Assembly: GCA_003427395.1 (NCBI GenBank)
Contig: BFEA01000356.1
Location: 1,196,657 to 1,242,062 of the forward strand
Origin: Chara braunii
Lineage: Eukaryota > Streptophyta > Charophyceae > Charales > Characeae
Direction of reading: 5' to 3'
DNA: 45,406 nucleotides
Positions 20,524 to 31,252 of the stretch are shown here, piece after piece. Numbering within the stretch: position 1 is the first letter of the stretch; each line of letters opens with the position of its first letter. The notes under the pieces were generated by a model. It saw only the letters and a list, made by a program, of their open reading frames with translations, was not told where the DNA came from and did no database searches. The position numbers were made by a program, and so were the translations under genes.

Positions 20524-22013
20524 GGATCAACCAAGGGGACGCAGACCACAGGCCAATTTTATCCTAGAAGGCAATGGGCAGGATAGGGTAAATATCACCA
20601 CTCGACGGGCCGGCGCAGAAAAGAAGCTTATTCAAGATACAGTAATGGAAGAACTCCCAAGAATTAGCGCAGACCAACAAGAGACCGAAGCCGGGGAGCA
20701 AGAGAAGGTCTATGAGAAAGCAAGGGAGGAGGACCCGGTAGATAAAGTTATAGCGGCAAAGAAGAAGTTCAGGTATCAAATTTCAATCCTGACTTCACCT
20801 GAAATCGATGGCACCCTGAGCAAGTTGCTGGGTACCATGGTATCAGTGTCCTTTCAGACCATGCTGCAAGCCAGCCCAAGACTGCTTAAAGGACTCAGGC
20901 AGTTGCTAACGCGTAAGCGCGTAGAGGTAGAGGAGGCCCCGAAATCGCAGGAGCAGGAGACGGAAGAGGCAGAGGCGCCCCAAGGCGTCTCCAACCTCCA
21001 AAGAATTCCCGGGGATCTGGAGGACCTGGAAAAGGCCTTTGCAGACATCCGCCTAAGCTTACCGGACCGAGAAGGGGGCAAAGTCATGAAGGCTCCACCC
21101 GGAACGAAGCTTAGCTTCCACGCATTGCCCGTAGGAAAGCTGAAAGTCCAAATCGGAACTCACCACACCGACGTGTTAGTGGACGGCGGTGCAGAAATCA
21201 CCCTCATATGACGAGATTTCGTAACAGTCACGGGATGTACGGTAAACAAGGAAGTAGCAGAGAGTATCCGCGGAGCCGGTGGTGAAATTCCTTTCACAGG
21301 GTATGTCAATAAATGTGCGGTTAAGGCAGGAATCCGGGAATCCATCTGGGCCTTTCAGCGAATGACCGTGAAGGAAGAAATGGATCACGACATAATCCTT
21401 GGGAGACCATGGTGCGCCAATGTAGAAATGATAGGAATGCATCTGCATGACGGCACCTACATGGTAGACATAGAGGACCCAGTGACCGGCCGCGGAGAAC
21501 TCCTCTGACTTCTTGGGACCGGAGGGGACCCTTCAAAGGGCAAATTGGCAACTTGGTCGCCAACATTCGAAGAGAGTGCGCGGAAGGGGGCATTCGCGCG
21601 AATGAAAGGTATGAGGGAGAGAGTAAAAATCATGATTGAGGAGGCCTTCAACAAAAAAGAGTGGATCAAAATGGGTCTGCCTCTGAAGAAAAGGAGGCAA
21701 GAGGACGAGGTCCTAGGGGTTATGGTCGCAGAAAAAGAATCGGAAGTTGAACTTGGGGCCAGCCTGCCCAAGGTGAAGGAAGGCCAGAAGGAAATGTCAG
21801 AAGTAGTCCTTGAAATCTCATACTTGCTACAGATTACCAAAGCTATTAGATATCACAAAGTTGGGGTAGACCCGGCAGCACTTGCCAAGTTTGAGGATGA
21901 GATCCGAAAGGGCTATTGGCTGAATGGAAAGATAGTTAGCATCTAGCCCCGCATCATAGAGGTAGCAAGGCCAATCCCGACCGTTCATTTTTTAGGAGAA
22001 CGATCCCAGAAGG
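20524..22013 (+). pseudogene. pro: Retropepsin-like protease and linker of the giant element
   Basis: Continuing the gag frame, a Glu/Lys-rich linker leads to the aspartic protease segment LSFHALPVGKLKVQIG... VLVDGGAEITLI. The catalytic Asp codon is at 21182-21184. The usual D-(S/T)-G is here D-G-G. A downstream segment MDHDIILGRPWCANV matches the second conserved retropepsin block (I-L-G-R-x-W). A Lys/Glu-rich linker of about 150 codons then runs to the RT. TGA 21209, TGA 21506 and TAG 21944 interrupt the frame. A TGTG dinucleotide duplication near 22014-22019 shifts the frame by two bases into the RT frame. In an active copy the enzyme would cleave the Gag-Pol polyprotein inside the particle. 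Confidence 0.75.
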
Positions 22014-22017
22014 CAGT

Positions 22018-23976
22018 GTGCGAAAGTACAAACCCGTAGGAAAGAAGGCTAAGACGGTCTCGATCCTAGTGGAGACATCAAAGGAAGAGGCCTCGGAAAA
22101 GGAGGAGGAGGTCCTGCGGGTAATAAGGGAGAGGCGAGCGGCGGAAGGGCCTCGGATACCTGATGAAGTAGCAGAAACCATGAAAATAGGGGTGGAAGGG
22201 TTCTTAACGACAGAGGAAACTCAGTTGATAAGGAGGGGGTGTCAAGAGTTTCATCTAGCCTTTGCCTTCAATGATCACCAGAAAGGACGGTTAGATGCGA
22301 AATTAATTCCCCCTGTTAGGATCCACACGGTAGAGCATGAGTGTTGGATCGATAAAGGGTCTGCCTACGAGTTTGGGATAGCAGCAGAGGTCACCGACCT
22401 GCTTAGAGTCAAGATAGATCCGTTCGTGGCTGAACCCACCGCATCCCTCTACGTGAACAAGTGGTTCATTTTTCGGAAACCCAACAAGACGCTCAGGTGG
22501 ATCCAGGACTTGCAGAAGCTAAATGCGGTAACGATCCGGGATGCGGGGTCGCTCCCACAGGCCGACCTACTGGCAGAATCCCACGCAAGGCGAAGCATTT
22601 ACTCCTTAATAGATCTGTACTCAGGATATGACCAACTGCTGCTCGATGCGAGGGATAGACCGTACACCTTTGTGCACACAGCGGTAGGACAGTTGCAAAT
22701 GCAAGTGACCCCTATGGAATTCACAAACGCGGTGGCGGAAGCGCAAAGGAGGATGTTTGCCGTAGCAGGGGATATGTTCCGAGAGAAATGTGAGCGATAT
22801 ACAGATGATAACCCTCTAAAGGGCGCGCGGGACAAAGACGAGATGGAAGTCGAGTCGGGCATACGGATGTTTGTCTAGGATCACCTGCAGGATATCAAGG
22901 ACCTACTCCAGCGGTTTTTGGTTTATAACATCACCGCAAGTGGACCAAAGAGCATCCTGGCTCTCCCGGAAGTAACCATATTGGGGTTTCGCTGTGGAGC
23001 TTATGGAAGGAGACCCGACCCGGCAAAGACAGATAAGATTTCTTAGTGGCCGACACCCTTGCGCACCACGACGGAAGTACGAGCCTTCCTAGGGGCGGTC
23101 GGGTTCTGGAGGATCTTTATCAAAGGATTCGCAAAGATAGCAGAGCCTATCCGCGCGATGATTAGGGAAGGAGGTACTATGGAGTGGACCGAGGATAGGG
23201 AGGTGGCAGCCCAGACCCTCAAAGACATTTTGTCTTCCGATCAGGTTACCCTAGCAGCACCCTGCTTCAGTGACGAAGTAGGACGACCCTTCATCCTAGA
23301 AACAGATGGGGGACCACTGGCAGTAGGAGGGGTATTGATACAGAAAAGCGAAGAGGGCAAGGAAAGACCGATCAGGTTTGAAAGTAGAACCTTGAACTCG
23401 GCAGAACGGAGGTACTTACAGTTCAAAAAAGAAGTCTTAGCGATCCTGCATTGCCTTAAGACCTTTCAGGCATACCTGTTCGAATGACGATTTACCTTAA
23501 GGATCGATCCCACCACTGTTGTTGGCACACTGGAGAACTATAAACCTATAGACCCAACCGTCGGGAGATGGATAGGCTTCATATGGCAGGTCGACTACAA
23601 GGTCGAGCGGATTGCGGGGCTTCGAAAAAGGGCGGATGGGTTGAATAGAGTATGTATCACGCCGGAAGGGATAGAGGACGCAGAGCCGATTGACGCCTTC
23701 CTGGAATACGAAGGAGGGACCCTTGTTGTGGACAACGAGATGGCAGACTCCATAGCCGCGACGGGTCAGTTGCTGATCCAGACCTTGGAAAAGGGCGCGC
23801 CTGCGATAGTTGCGGAACTCAGGGAAGGACCGGTTACTACGTTTAGGCGCGAAGACGAGAGGGATTCGTGGGGTGCAGTGATTGGTCCTAAAGAGGAACT
23901 GATAACAATGGTCGTTGAAGGGGGACGGGACGCCGTGATGACCTTAGCAGAATCCTGGATGCAAAAGGAACTGTAG
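22018..23976 (+). pseudogene. pol: Reverse transcriptase and RNase H of the giant element
   Basis: Ty3/gypsy-type RT blocks are in order. These are ASLYVNKWFIFRKPNKTLRW, IQDLQKLNAVTIRDAGSLPQ, YSLIDLYSGYDQLLLD, VTPMEFTNAVAEAQRRM, and the catalytic YTDD (22798-22809), which is intact. The connection then gives TILGFRCG and the tether TTTEVRAFLGAVGFWRIFI. RNase H follows with ETDGGPLAVGGVLIQ, FESRTLNSAERRYLQFKKEV and KRADGLNR. Stops are TAG 22876, TAG 23044, TGA 23485 and TAG 23974. No frameshift is seen inside. The module would copy the RNA into DNA and remove the RNA strand. The stops make it inactive. Confidence 0.9.
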
Positions 23977-25353
23977 TACCTGGTGAATCCAGCTCAGGTG
24001 GAGCAGGGTACCGACCAGAAGGAACGAGAATTTTTCCTCATACAGATGTATGAGGGCATCTTCAGGGAAGTCGGCTCGTTGCTCATAGGAAACAAGCAAC
24101 CCTTAGAAGTCAGCCCCAAGACAAGGGAGGAAGCCGAAAAGTATGTTTTAAGGAATGGTCACTTGCTCAAGAAAGAAGAGGGGATGATGCCTAGACGAGT
24201 CGTATGCGGAAGGTCTAGGCAATTAGGCATAATCCAGGCAATGCACGATGGACTAGCTGGAGGCCATAGGTCATCCAAAGGGACCCTTGCGAAAATTGCA
24301 CCACTCTACTTCTGGCTAGGTATGGCAGGTATGGTGGCAACATACTGCCAAACATGCTTCATATGTGAGGAAAGGAGTTCCGCACATGTCTTCGAGCCCC
24401 TTAGACCTACCCGGGTACTAGGGCCGGGGCACCTAGTTCACCTCGACCTTGCGGTTATGCCGGTGTCAACGGATGGATACAGGTACATCCTGGATGCAAG
24501 GGATAACCTCAGTGGCTACGTAGAGGCAGTAGCACTCAAGAGAAAGACATGGAAGGGAGTGGCCGATTGGATAGAGGATTTTTACCTAAGACACCCCTTT
24601 GAGCGCAAATTCATAGCAAATAATGGGACCGAGTTCGTCAATCAGGAGGTATTGAGCCGGCTTAAGACCCTCTGCGTACCCATCAAGATCATTGAGCCAT
24701 ATCACCCTGAGGCAAATGCACCGGTAGAAAAGGGGCACCGAACTTTGAAGAACACAATCGCCAAGCTGGCAGTGGATGATTTGGGAAACTGACCACGATT
24801 CCCCAAGCAGGCAGTTTTCTCAGAGAACATGACACCGAAAAGGACGACAGAGTGCATTCCGACAGAACTTTGGTATGAGAGGGAGATTGATTTTCTGCTG
24901 GAAGCCTTAATCCCCACCTGGAACAGGCAAGATGATGATCCACATCTGTCCACGGAAGAGTTAATCGTCGCACGTTGTCAACAGGTCATCAGGAATGAGG
25001 AGGCACTCGAGGAAGTGGTTAACCGTGTGATCGATAGTCGGGTGAGGGACAAAGCAAGGTGGGACCAGGTGAAGAATATCCGGAAGGAGCCGCTCCAAGT
25101 AGGGGAAAAGGTGCTAGTTAGGAACTCGGCCCTTGAGAGCACGTGGTCCAGGCAGCTGGGGAAGATGTTCAAAGGGCCCTACAGGATCGCTAAACGGGTA
25201 GGATTGAACACGTTCGAACTTGAGGACCTTTATGGTACTAATATAAGAGGGTCATTTCCGGGACAAAGGCTGGTCAGGTTTCTTAGCACGGATCCTGTGG
25301 AGCAATGGTTACAAGAAGCCCATGACAGGGAAACAGGGGAATTGACAGCTTGA
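23977..25353 (+). pseudogene. int: Integrase of the giant element, catalytic Asp replaced
   Basis: The same frame continues with the HHCC zinc finger (MHDGLAGGH... YCQTCFIC, about 24240-24375). The DDE core follows, with first Asp in YILDARDNLSGY, second block FIANNGTEF, and Glu in NAPVEKGHRTLKN. The spacing of 35 residues between the second and third positions is normal. The second catalytic Asp is Asn (AAT at 24619-24621, where the family has D in DNGTEF). TGA at 24790 interrupts the frame at a position where WP would be usual for the family. The C-terminal part (VGEKVLVRNSALESTWSRQL... GPYRIAKRVGLNTFELED) is the SH3-like tail. No chromodomain is apparent. The final TGA is at 25351. Confidence 0.88.
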
Positions 25354-25755
25354 AAAGCAGACAACTGGTTGTAGTTCTGGACCGCCTCCTTGTGGAAGTG
25401 ATCATGACCACAGGGACTGTTCGTTTGTGTGTCTTAATCTTTGTGGAACATGGGGAGACTGCCTGGGCTGACTATGACTGGGCTTGGAAGCACGGGACAG
25501 TGCATTATAGTGTTTGTGGGGTAATTCTCAGGACTGTCTACACGAGGTATCTATGTGTCGGGACAATGTACCATAGTTTTTGTTAGGTGATGTTGTGGAC
25601 TGCCTACATGGGGCACCTATGTGCTCGGACAATGTGTCTAGGGTTCTAAGGGACAATGGGACTACCAACTATATGGGGGCAAGCAAGAGTTCTAGGGAAG
25701 CCTCCAAAGCTGCAAATGGGAGTGGGGGGGGAATGTGTGCGTATGAGGGGATGCG
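25354..25755. other. Spacer after pol with a G-rich polypurine run
   Basis: It contains two related segments of about 45 bp (about 25531-25575 and 25594-25640, both GGACTGYCTACAYGRGG... CGGACAATGT-like). A polypurine run GGGAGTGGGGGGGGAA at 25718-25733 is followed by TGTGTG and resembles the polypurine tract next to the right LTR. No gene is recognised. Confidence 0.55.
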
Positions 25756-26454
25756 GTGACTGTTATGTATGGACAGGACCAGGAAAGAAGAAGAAAAGCA
25801 AGAAAAGACAAAATGGAGTTTGAAAATGAGAATGACAACAACGCAATCAACAGGTCGAACGAGCAGCAGCCAACAAGACAGGCTGGAGAGTCAAGCTCCA
25901 GGAAAAGGAAGCTGTATGCGGGGTTTGATCACAATCTGGTTGTGAACAGGGGGGGCAGAAAGCAAGGAACCAGGGGACCTTCACCACCGAGGGAGGGGGA
26001 GCCAATAGTCCTCCCATCAGAAAGTGACATTGGCAGTGAGAAGGAAGGGAACCCGCAGAAAAGACAGAGATTGGGAGAGGAGGGGTCCATTGAAGTCATA
26101 GACCTCAGTAGCGAGGAGGAAGAGGATGAAGTGACGACACCTACAAGGGAAGTACGGGGTAGAGAGGACGACCCGGGGGAAGAAAAGGACAAATGGATAA
26201 GAGAGTTTGGACCGTCTTTTACCGACTGGTTCGACCAATGGGCCAGCATCCTACCATACGAATGGGGAATGAAAGACACGCAAAAGTTGAGCAGGGGGGA
26301 GGACATATCTCCAACGACTTTCTTCACGGAGGAGAAGCTTCTTGGCCTACAGAGGTCAAAGAGGCTAATACAACAAGAGATTGAGGCTCGTGCAAGGGAG
26401 GCTCGGCCTATGCGACTGGGCAGTAAAAGGGGAAATGGTCATAACAGGGATTAG
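25756..26454 (+). CDS. ORF3: intact 232-aa acidic/basic protein with a SUMO-interaction-like motif
   Basis: This intact frame lies 3' of integrase in the env position of the element. The N-terminus is very basic and Asn/Glu-rich (QERRRKARKDK), followed by a candidate nuclear signal RKRKLYAGF (residues 50-58) and KRQR (102-105). Residues 112-117 IEVIDL are directly followed by SSEEEEDE. This is the classic form of a SUMO-interacting motif with a phosphorylatable acidic flank. The C-terminal third is Trp-rich (KDKWIREF, DWFDQWASILPYEWG) and ends in a charged helix. No signal peptide or membrane segment is seen, so it is not an envelope protein. It has no nonsense codons although the neighbouring gag-pol has many. 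I recognise no family. It may be an element accessory protein or a captured host fragment. Confidence 0.6.
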   Translation: MTVMYGQDQERRRKARKDKMEFENENDNNAINRSNEQQPTRQAGESSSRKRKLYAGFDHNLVVNRGGRKQGTRGPSPPREGEPIVLPSESDIGSEKEGNPQKRQRLGEEGSIEVIDLSSEEEEDEVTTPTREVRGREDDPGEEKDKWIREFGPSFTDWFDQWASILPYEWGMKDTQKLSRGEDISPTTFFTEEKLLGLQRSKRLIQQEIEARAREARPMRLGSKRGNGHNRD

Positions 26455-27350
26455 TTAGAAACTGGGGAGGACTGGGAATTGGGCAGGCAGAGCTGCCATT
26501 TTGAATGTTTTGCAGTTGAACTCTCTGGAAGCAAACGACAATGGCGTAAGGCCTATTTTGAAGTAAGCCTAGGACTAAGTATCTGGTACTACTTTGCGCA
26601 AGTAGTTGCTCCTTCAGAAAGCGCATGGGGGTCACTGCACGTGAGACTGAAACTATGAGGGATTGAGGTTTAAATGAGACAAACCTGTAATGTTGGTTTC
26701 GCATTCAAACTTTGTCTCCTTCCTTTTTGAGAAAAACTATGACAGAACAACCCCTGAAACTGGGGAAGTTAGTAGGGTTTGGGTAGCCGGTGCTACTTTG
26801 TATGAGTACTCGCTCCTTTGGGAAATATGGGTATTAATGAGGAAATGAGGAACGATTGACTTTGTTTTGGGAAATGGGCGAGTGTATGTGAACTACTGGA
26901 GACTGGAAGAAAAAGTCGATGGCAGAAGAGTTTCGTTTTGTGAATTGTGTACCCATGGTCGAATGAGTCATGGCATGTGTTTTTCTGAGAGGTTATGGGA
27001 CCCATGGGTAAAGAGGCATGAAGAACCCTCTTCCCTAGGAGCCTAATCCAACCGGTCCTACACCAGTCCAGAATAGCAAAATGTATGAGACTTCAGAGAA
27101 AGAGAAAACAATGAGGACACACACCCTTTGCAATGGTTGAACGGCCAGACGGGCTAGTGCTGCTTGAGGTTACGACCCTCAACTTGAGTACTAGACGCTA
27201 AGTCGGATGTATGAATCGACATACGGATGGCAAGTGCTACAAGGAAGAGGAAGAAGCATGCGTAAAAACCCAAGAAGATAGCCGCCTTCTAACCCCCGAG
27301 ACGAGATAGGATCCGTGTCCTCGAGGCCCACCCCATCGGGCGCTAACATT
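26455..27350. other. Noncoding spacer of the internal region
   Basis: Unique-looking DNA in which I see no credible frame, RNA gene or repeat. Confidence 0.5.
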
Positions 27351-27540
27351 GCAATGGATAAGGATGACCTTAACCAGGCTCTCCACTTGAAACGGACAAG
27401 GATGACCCTAACCAGGTTGTTCAATTGGGATGGATAAGGATGGTCCTAACCAGGCTGTCCGATTGCAATGGATAAGAATGACCCTAACCAGGCTGTTCGA
27501 CTTAAAATTGGAAAGAACGACCCTAACCAAGTTGTTCGGA
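27351..27540. repeat. 38-bp tandem repeat, five units
   Basis: Units of the type GGATAAGGATGACCCTAACC followed by AGGCTGTTCGATTG recur with TAACCA at 27371, 27409, 27447, 27485 and 27524. Confidence 0.92.
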
Positions 27541-27605
27541 ATGGCCTCTGACAAGGGTAATTCTTTGGAATTGGCATTGGGGTCCCCTTGCATGGCTGCT
27601 TGTGG

Positions 27606-27910
27606 TACATGAGATTGAAAGAGTTGAGCTTTCGAAAAGACATGGAAAAAATTGAGCTTCGGAAAAGACATTGGAAAAAGTTGAGCCTTGAAAGAGATAT
27701 TGGAAAGAGCTGAGCTTTGGAAAAGAGATTGGACTGAGCCTTGGAAAAAATATTGGACTCAACTTTGAAAAGGATATTGGACTCAGCTTTGGAAAGGATA
27801 TTGGACTCAGCCTTGGAAAGGATATTGAACTCAACCTTGGAAGAGATATCGCATTGAGCACTGGATTGAGATTGAGTTAGGGAATGGGACTGAGCATTGG
27901 AATTGGATTG
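27606..27910. repeat. 24-32-bp minisatellite
   Basis: The unit TTGGAAAGGATATTGGACTC plus AGCC repeats, with an exact 24-bp step at 27751, 27775, 27799 and 27823. Flanking units are longer and diverged. Confidence 0.9.
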
Positions 27911-28870
27911 AGTATTGAAAATTGCACTTCATAAATAGCGGACCCTAGGCAACTTGAAATGAACTTGGAAAGAGCATTGGAATGAAATTTCTCTTTTCTT
28001 CTAGTCTTTGGCCTCAGCAAGAGGGGGATACCGATGCACGCACCGCGACCTCAAGACCTCTATCCCTTTGAGGGAAAAAGTCTCAGCGCGACCTGCTCCT
28101 CCTTTGAAAGGATGAGGGTTAAAGGACTAAGGCACCTACCACTTTGATCGGTGCGGGACGTCCGGAACCACCTCCAACAATGAACTCTAGTCGGGGAGTC
28201 CAAACTGTGCCTCCTGTTGAACGCCTAAACGTCAAAGGGCAAGAAAACCAAATGGGCGAGAGAGTCATTCTCATCTGAGTCTATTTTGCTACTATCCAAC
28301 CACACGCCATGTCACAGAGGGGCGCCATGGCCATTTGGGTCGGACCACGGTTGTCCGCGCTAAGTTGGGCGGCACTGTCCAAGGGGAGAAGCTGACGAGG
28401 TACTGGGTGGAGTCCGCCACCACCACAGGGCATTGACACTGCCATGCCGAAACATTACAACCGTTTCGGGACTAATTGCGAGGTCTTCGTAACTGCACTC
28501 ACGAACTAATAGAGAGCCCCAACTCTCTTGAAAGAGAGAGGCCGGATCCAGAAAATTACCACTCGGGAGGAACGATTCTCGTGGAACGCTCTTACGGCTA
28601 GACGAGGCCCTAAAAGGCTCGGATTGGACCTGCCTGCCGGAAGTGAGGAGGAACCTCAGTATTGGTGCCCGCCACGTAAGAGAAAAAAGGTCGGACCGGG
28701 TAGAAGGATGAGGCGTCGTCCGCTGGGGAAGAACTGATCACTCTTTCTTTTGTGAAGCGGGTGGGCTTGTGTCCTTGACTTGCGGTTGGTGAGCCAAAGG
28801 TCTGCGTACCTTCGAATGAGAACCAGTCGCGCGATGGGGATATCATGTTTTGAGTGGGGGGAAGGTGTGT
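27911..28870. other. Noncoding spacer with a second polypurine-tract-like site
   Basis: No gene is recognised. Near the end, GAGTGGGGGGAA at 28852-28863 is followed by GGTGTGTC. With its 5' context (GCGCGATGGGGATATCATG) it resembles the polypurine tract at 30251-30262. Confidence 0.5.
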
Positions 28871-29340
28871 CATCTACCAATGAATACGCATGGAAAAAGA
28901 CCTGTATTTGGCTTGCATGGGTCTGAGAAAAGGGGGTCTGGCAAGACACCCTGAAAAGAAAATGCACGAGCCTGAGAAAAAGGAGTCTAGAAAGATGCCC
29001 AGGACAGAAAGGACTTGAGCAAGTGACATGACATGAACTTGAGAGAAAGGGCCTGGCAAGACAACTAGGCAGGAAAGAGCTGGTATGATTGACTCTGCAT
29101 GGACTAGAGAAAAGGACTGGCAGGCTGGGGAATGGCTGTGTGATTGGCTTCCATGGGCTTGAGAAAAAAGTCTGACAAGATGCTTGGAAAAGAAATGCAC
29201 AAGGGATGAACCGAGCATTGCACATGGAAAGTCAATTAAGTAAAGGGCAAGAAAAGGCGGAGAATGATATGCATGTAGAATTGGCAAGACCTGAGAAAGG
29301 TTGGGTAAAATGACCCGGGGGAAATGCATGTGGATTTGGC
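28871..29340. repeat. Diverged 50-68-bp tandem units
   Basis: Units built around GCTTGAGAAAAAGGTCTGGC and AAGATGC recur at about 28921, 28971, 29039, 29100 and 29158. The minus-strand frames rich in Ser/Phe/Leu over this region follow from the repeat. Confidence 0.65.
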
Positions 29341-30250
29341 TAAGCTTGGGCCTCAGGGAGAGGAAAAACCGTATCGAAGATGTGGATTGCGCGAGCCAAA
29401 AAACAGATCATTTGTGGAGGTTCTAAGAGTAATGAATGAGACAAAACCAAAATGATTTCTGCTCAACAATGTTTTCTAAATGAAATGGGAAGATCTTTTG
29501 AGATTATGAATGTAGCCTTCAAGACATTGTCGAGAGCGAGAAATAACGTACAATGAAAGACTAGCTGCAAGACATGTCTGTTGTCAGACCCCCCCAAGGG
29601 GCGATGCTAGTCAACTTTATGAGAGAAAGAGACATCAAGCTGCTTAAGCTGCTTGACGTGTTGCTAGCTCGCACCAGGAGGAAGCCATGGCAAATGATCC
29701 TTGTGACATTCGTCGCAAAAATCTCCCTTTTACCCCGGTTCCTTGGGAGGGTGATTGACTTGTCGCCCTCTCCTTGTGGGACGATATTGGAGGATGTTGG
29801 GAAGACCTTGAGTATTTGGGAGTTCCAGTGAGAAAGAGAAACAACTGTGAGGCGGACGTCGATGCGCAGAGAATGTTACACACTCGTTACAAAGACACTA
29901 TTGAGCTTGGGGGCGTTACGCAATTCAAGGGAAGCCTTTTGCTGAGGAGCCTATTGGTCGGGTTGTGGCAGGCTTCCCTTGCCAAGACCTGAGCGCCATG
30001 GGATGGTAACTAAAACTAGGCCTGGCTGACGTGAAAAAGGGGAAATCCGAAACAGAACCTTTGACTCCCTCATACCCTCCTCCACCCCAAAGGGCGAAAG
30101 CAAAAGAAAACCCCGAGTAACGAATGAGAAAGGACAAAAAGGACCCTGGCAAGCTAACTACCCGTCTCACCCCACCTCCCTTTCTCGTTTGTCTATCACT
30201 CCAAAATCCCTACTAACTATGGACTGGTGCGCGATGAGGACATCGTGAAT
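29341..30250. other. Noncoding spacer before the right LTR
   Basis: I see nothing recognisable. A short plus frame (29574-29831) has no family resemblance. Confidence 0.5.
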
Positions 30251-30264
30251 GAGTGGGGGGAATG
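30251..30264 (+). promoter_or_regulatory. Polypurine tract next to the right LTR
   Basis: GAGTGGGGGGAA followed by TG lies immediately before the LTR start TGTCGGGACC at 30265. This is the expected site of plus-strand DNA priming in a retroelement transcribed left to right, and it agrees with the direction of gag-pol. Confidence 0.75.
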
Positions 30265-30654
30265 TGTCGGGACCGGTGAGTCCCGAATGACATCCAATCA
30301 CTCGAGAGACTATATATGGCTGGTTTGTGCACGGCAGAGAAAACCTGAGGCAAGAAGGATGGAAGGATTAAAGCATAGGCACAGGCGCGAGGAATCTACA
30401 GGCTGCTTGAAGTCGTCGGGACTCATGGACTAAGAAGAAATTGATGGAACAGGGGGGACAGCAGAGGACCGCAAGAAAGCGGTGAAGGCGACCTACCTCC
30501 GAAACAGAGGAGCGCCAGAAATGGTGATGACGTAGGATGCACGCCGCAAAGAGAGAAGATAAGTGGAAAAGGATAGGATGTAAGGCGCCGGCATGGGAAA
30601 AGGTAGCCGGGCTAGGTGGGCCACTAGGACGCAGCGGCAGGAGTGCCAAGGGGG

Positions 30655-31150
30655 CCACAAACCAAGAGAAGATCTTGTACCAGCAGGACAAAGTGCCAAG
30701 GACCACGTGAGACCAAGAGAAGATGTGGTACCGACAAGACAAAGTGTTGGGGACCATGTGAGACCAAGAGAAGATATGGTACCGGTGGGACAAAGTGTCG
30801 GGGACCACGTGAGACCAAGAGAAGATGTCGTACCCGTAGGACAAAGTGTCGGGGACCACGTGAGACCAAGAGAAGATGTGGTACCGGCGGGACAAAGTAC
30901 CGGGGACCACGTGAGACCAAGAGAAGATGTGCTACCGGCGGGATAAAGTACCGGGGACCACGTGAGACCAAGAAAAGATGTGGTACCGGCGGGACAAAGT
31001 GTCGCGGACCATGTGAGACCAAGAAAATATGTGGTGTCGGCGGGACAAAGTGCCGGGGACCACGGAAGACCAAGAAAAGATGTGGTGCCGGCGGAACAAA
31101 GTGTCGGGGACCGCGTGGGACCAAGGGAAAAATGCGGCACCATGGGACTA
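30655..31150. repeat. 51-bp tandem array with G-boxes (right LTR)
   Basis: The same 51-bp unit as in the left LTR. Exact CACGTG sites are at 30704, 30806, 30857, 30908 and 30959, which is more than in the left copy. Remaining units have CATGTG or CACGGA. Confidence 0.95.
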
Positions 31151-31252
31151 GTGTCGGGGACTAGTGTGGAACAAGTAGCGGGGACCTGTGGCGTCCCAAG
31201 GGAAAATTGTGGCAAGGTGTGTGGTGTAAAAAACTAAAAATAAGTTGCGCCG

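Noticed and set aside
15366-25353. Reassigned stop codons (TAG/TGA read as Trp) to explain the in-frame stops
   Set aside because: The same region uses TGG for Trp many times, the nested element shows ordinary decay with frameshifts, and a plant-type nuclear genome uses the standard code. Mutational decay is simpler.
25735-26454. A 3' LTR starting after the polypurine run at 25718, with ORF3 inside it
   Set aside because: No second copy of this sequence is seen upstream of gag, whereas the repeat starting at 30265 has one.
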